Shown: positions 6,494-8,564 of the stretch, piece by piece
Position numbering within the stretch: the first letter of the stretch is position 1
Layout of the letters: each line of letters starts with the position of its first letter
From: Lentimicrobiaceae bacterium
GTDB lineage: Bacteria; Bacteroidota; Bacteroidia; Bacteroidales; Lentimicrobiaceae
DNA length: 8,564 bases
Direction of reading: 5' to 3'
Assembly: GCA_028697695.1 (NCBI GenBank)
Contig: JAQVEI010000075.1
Location: 1 to 8,564 of the forward strand
Made by a program: the position numbers and the translations under genes
Notes under the pieces: model-generated
Database searches by the model: none
What the model saw: only the letters and a program-made list of their open reading frames with translations
Told to the model about the DNA's origin: nothing

Positions 6494-7123
6494 TTAATTG
6501 CCGGCGTTAAAAAGTTTGTAAAACCGGCGGCGTTTCTTGTAATATTTTAAGCCTTCGTCGTTGGCTATGCCCCGGATAAAGTTGTCGAACATCACTTCAT
6601 ACATCAGCTTAAAGGAGAAACGCTCGGGTGGAAAGAAGTCAAAGTTATTCAGGTCAATTAAGCGGCTTATATACAATCGTGCCAGCAGTTCAATGCTTAC
6701 ATCTTCACGATATACCCCCTGTCGTATGCCTTTCTCTATGTTGATTTTCATTTTATTGTAAACGAAGTCGATGCGTTGTTCAAGATGGGTCTGATAAACC
6801 TCGGGGTAAAGTTGTTTCAGCTCAAAAGTTACCGAAGGGGAGAGATCGAGAAAGCGGATGCTCATGACTTCACTTACGATAAGCAATATTTCGATGGCAT
6901 TGGTATGCTCAAAATTATATTCATCAAAAATTGACTTAAAAGATTCTCTTTCAATCTCGAGCAAACGTTCAATCAAATGAGCTTCATTCGTAAAGCAGGA
7001 TTCAAGCAATTGTTCATCAATATTCAGCTTTAGGGCAATTTCTTTGAAATGTAGATTTTTAACTCCTGACTTAAATGCAATGTCTCTGACGCCAGATAGA
7101 ATTTGTCGAACTTTCTCGTCCAT
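6494..7123 (-). CDS. TetR/AcrR-like transcriptional regulator
   Basis: The 209-residue protein has the TetR layout: an N-terminal helix-turn-helix domain followed by an all-helical ligand/dimer domain. Helix 1 is at about 2-19; the HTH is at about 25-44 (HFKEIALKLNIDEQLLESCF) and is followed by TNEAHL, corresponding to the usual YFxNKEEL motif. The match is degenerate: the glycine before the recognition helix is N34, and the usual T/S-LYYHF ending is LLESCF. The C-terminal domain (about 60-185), with FLDLSPSVTFELKQLYPEVY and EKGIRQGVYRED, resembles TetR proteins I know from Bacteroidota. The end is strongly basic (KYYKKRRRFYKLF, 193-205). The ligand and targets are unknown. A -7-like site lies upstream at 7170-7177 and the dihydrouridine synthase gene follows downstream, so autoregulation or control of a distant target are both possible. 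I am fairly sure of the superfamily but not of DNA-binding activity. Confidence 0.8.
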   Translation of the reverse strand: MDEKVRQILSGVRDIAFKSGVKNLHFKEIALKLNIDEQLLESCFTNEAHLIERLLEIERESFKSIFDEYNFEHTNAIEILLIVSEVMSIRFLDLSPSVTFELKQLYPEVYQTHLEQRIDFVYNKMKINIEKGIRQGVYREDVSIELLARLYISRLIDLNNFDFFPPERFSFKLMYEVMFDNFIRGIANDEGLKYYKKRRRFYKLFNAGN

Positions 7124-7169
7124 AGTGGTTTAAAAGAGTGAGAGCCGCTGCTCATAATGCGAACGGATG

Positions 7170-7177
7170 CAAAAATA
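7170..7177 (-). promoter_or_regulatory. candidate -7 element for the TetR-like gene
   Basis: The minus-strand octamer TATTTTTG matches TAnnTTTG and lies 46 bases upstream of the ATG at 7123. No TTG is found at the usual 19-21 base distance; the nearest upstream TTG (7195-7193 on the minus strand) is 15 bases away. The 8-base palindrome TTGATCAA at 7203-7210 lies just upstream and could be half of an operator, but palindromes this short are weak evidence. Confidence 0.35.
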
Positions 7178-7224
7178 CATAAAAATTCAGGGCAAGCAGG
7201 CATTGATCAAAAATTGCATGACAA

Positions 7225-8564
7225 TCAGGGCAGATATATCAGCTTATAGGTCTGTATGTTGCCATTGATACTAAGTTCTGCCACATAAACTCCTGCTTTA
7301 AGAAGGTAACGGGCAGCATCAAATTTTTCAACATATTTTCCTGCATCCATCCATTGCATTGGTATTTGGTTAAGCATGCGGCGGCCTGTGAGATCGTAAA
7401 TGGTCAGATTAACCATCGAAGGCTGAATCAGCTTAAATGAAATGCTCACACTCTGGGTAAAAGGATTGGGATGGACGTTCATCGCAGCCTGGCTTAATGA
7501 ATGCTCAGTTACGGGTACGGCCACCATAGCCGTGTCAATAATGGCGGTGTATATGCTCAGCTCATCGTTGTGCAGGCGTGTCCATACCGGCCTTACGATA
7601 TTATTGTGAGCCGTGATATTATTGTAATCGCCAAAAAAGATATTTGGATTCGGTAAAAATGGCGCATCACTGATTTTAAAGTTCGTAAAGCTATCTCCTC
7701 CATCTTTAGAGACGGCGCCATACACATCGGTCTGCCAATCGCTATGGTTCCTGCGGTCATAAAATACAATCCATATGTATCCGGTAATCTGGTCCACACT
7801 CATCCAGTTAAAAAACTGTTGATTGCCGGGCGGGTCATCGTTCACGCGCATAGGTTCCGACCATGTATTGCCTCCATCTGCCGAGCGGGAAAACCAAATG
7901 TCCGTATCATTAACGCCATTGCGTTGGTCTGACCAGTTGATGTATATATTGCCGCGGTAGGCGCTGTAGCCGGCATCACAGCCAATTACCGGGAATCCAT
8001 TGGCCCGGTATATCCCGGGTATTCCAAAGTCCCATCCGCCCGGCATTTCATTTACGCCTATATCATTTTCCAGCCAGGTAAGACCACCATCTGATGAACG
8101 ATTAAAACGTATTCCTTCGGGTCCGGCCCACGACACATAAATTTCGCCCTGTGGGCCAATGGCGGGTGTAGCACCTTCCACAGTATTGTCGCTGTCCATA
8201 CAATCCCCGGCCATTCTGTTCAAACGTATGGGTGAGCTCCAGCTTTCTCCCAGATCTTCCGATCGTGAGAAGCAGATAATGCTGCTGTCGGCAGGATTGG
8301 TGCTGCCATATGTGTCAAATTGGGTCCAGGCGACATATAAGTGGTTGTTACTCCTGTCAACGACTGCCCATTCTTTGTCCTGATTTTTGCCCTGCACAAA
8401 GCCAATGCCTTTTCCATTGTTCCAGGTTGCACCATTATCGGTAGATTTTTGGCATACTATCTGGTCGATAAATGCCGGGCCGGGAGGGTTGGACAGGTGG
8501 AAGAAATAGAAGTTCCCCAACGTGTCGATCACCACGCAGGGATCGCCCCATACTCCCAGGGTGG
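7225..8564 (-). CDS. T9SS-exported BNR/Asp-box (sialidase-fold) protein, N-terminal part outside window
   Basis: The frame is open from the right edge (8564) to the TGA at 7225, about 446 codons, and no start is needed inside: codons upstream of the GTG at 8535 read TLGVWGDPC, continuing the domain. Five Asp-box motifs (S-x-D-x-G-x-T/S-W/F) mark beta-propeller blades; counted from the GTG they are STDNGATW 31-38, SEDLGESW 92-99, SSDGGLTW 147-154, SADGGNTW 218-225 and SKDGGDSF 276-283. The last 85 or so residues form a type A T9SS sorting domain: NVHPNPFTQSVSISF (353-367), TIYDLTGRRM (378-387), LLKAGVYVAEL (411-421) and a final YKLIYLP. The protein should be exported by Sec, cross the outer membrane by T9SS and be anchored to or released from the surface. 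Asp-box propellers occur in sialidases but also in many non-enzymatic proteins; no sialidase FRIP motif or catalytic arginine triad is recognisable here, so the substrate or ligand is unknown. Confidence 0.92.
   Translation of the reverse strand, partial: TLGVWGDPCVVIDTLGNFYFFHLSNPPGPAFIDQIVCQKSTDNGATWNNGKGIGFVQGKNQDKEWAVVDRSNNHLYVAWTQFDTYGSTNPADSSIICFSRSEDLGESWSSPIRLNRMAGDCMDSDNTVEGATPAIGPQGEIYVSWAGPEGIRFNRSSDGGLTWLENDIGVNEMPGGWDFGIPGIYRANGFPVIGCDAGYSAYRGNIYINWSDQRNGVNDTDIWFSRSADGGNTWSEPMRVNDDPPGNQQFFNWMSVDQITGYIWIVFYDRRNHSDWQTDVYGAVSKDGGDSFTNFKISDAPFLPNPNIFFGDYNNITAHNNIVRPVWTRLHNDELSIYTAIIDTAMVAVPVTEHSLSQAAMNVHPNPFTQSVSISFKLIQPSMVNLTIYDLTGRRMLNQIPMQWMDAGKYVEKFDAARYLLKAGVYVAELSINGNIQTYKLIYLP

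Noticed and set aside
8533..8535. GTG at 8535 as the start of the BNR protein
   Set aside because: The frame stays open to the window edge and the upstream codons (TLGVWGDPC) continue the same domain, with no signal peptide at the GTG.
7225..8564. Annotation as an active sialidase
   Set aside because: Asp boxes alone are not specific for sialidases, and no FRIP motif or catalytic residue set could be seen in the part present.
1..8564. CRISPR arrays, tRNA/rRNA genes, insertion sequences, prophage or defence genes
   Set aside because: No direct repeat array, clover-leaf, transposase, integrase or recognisable defence domain was seen on either strand.

Overview
The window looks like chromosomal DNA from a member of the Bacteroidota. 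The reasons are clade-specific. There is a C-terminal type IX secretion (T9SS) sorting domain on a surface protein, a DUF3822-type gene, and an 800-residue double MacB/FtsX permease. Start codons follow A-rich leaders instead of Shine-Dalgarno boxes, and several promoter-like sites fit the Bacteroidota -33/-7 consensus (TTTG, then TAnnTTTG). The order or genus cannot be settled from this stretch. No rRNA, tRNA, CRISPR array, transposase, integrase or phage gene was seen, and the codon use and gene packing look like ordinary core genome.

Layout. Positions 1-1320 (minus strand) hold a tight two-gene unit: a 199-residue single-pass membrane protein, then after 10 bases a DUF3822-family protein that runs off the left edge of the window. 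An AT-rich divergent intergenic region of 284 bases with promoters and overlapping inverted repeats separates this from a secreted TPR protein (1605-2582, plus). That gene ends at a clear intrinsic terminator. Facing it is a 49-codon yqaE/Pmp3-type membrane peptide gene (2654-2803, minus) that is easily missed; it has a near-perfect promoter at 2862-2892. Divergent from it is a large MacB/FtsX-type ABC permease (2907-5324, plus) with no ATPase partner in view.

The right half is all minus strand. A TetR-like regulator (6494-7123) is followed 53 bases later by a tRNA-dihydrouridine synthase (5442-6440) that seems to lack an ATG start. Upstream lies the C-terminal part of a large T9SS-exported protein with five Asp-box (BNR) repeats, which runs off the right edge. 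The permease and the dihydrouridine synthase converge on a 117-base spacer that contains a nested inverted repeat.

No exotic defence or mobile system is visible. The least understood unit is the membrane protein plus DUF3822 pair at the left edge. Its architecture (a cytoplasmic protein that may be actin-like, beside a pilin-like or PilN-like single-pass protein) recalls the PilM/PilN pairing of type IV pilus machines, but this is inference.
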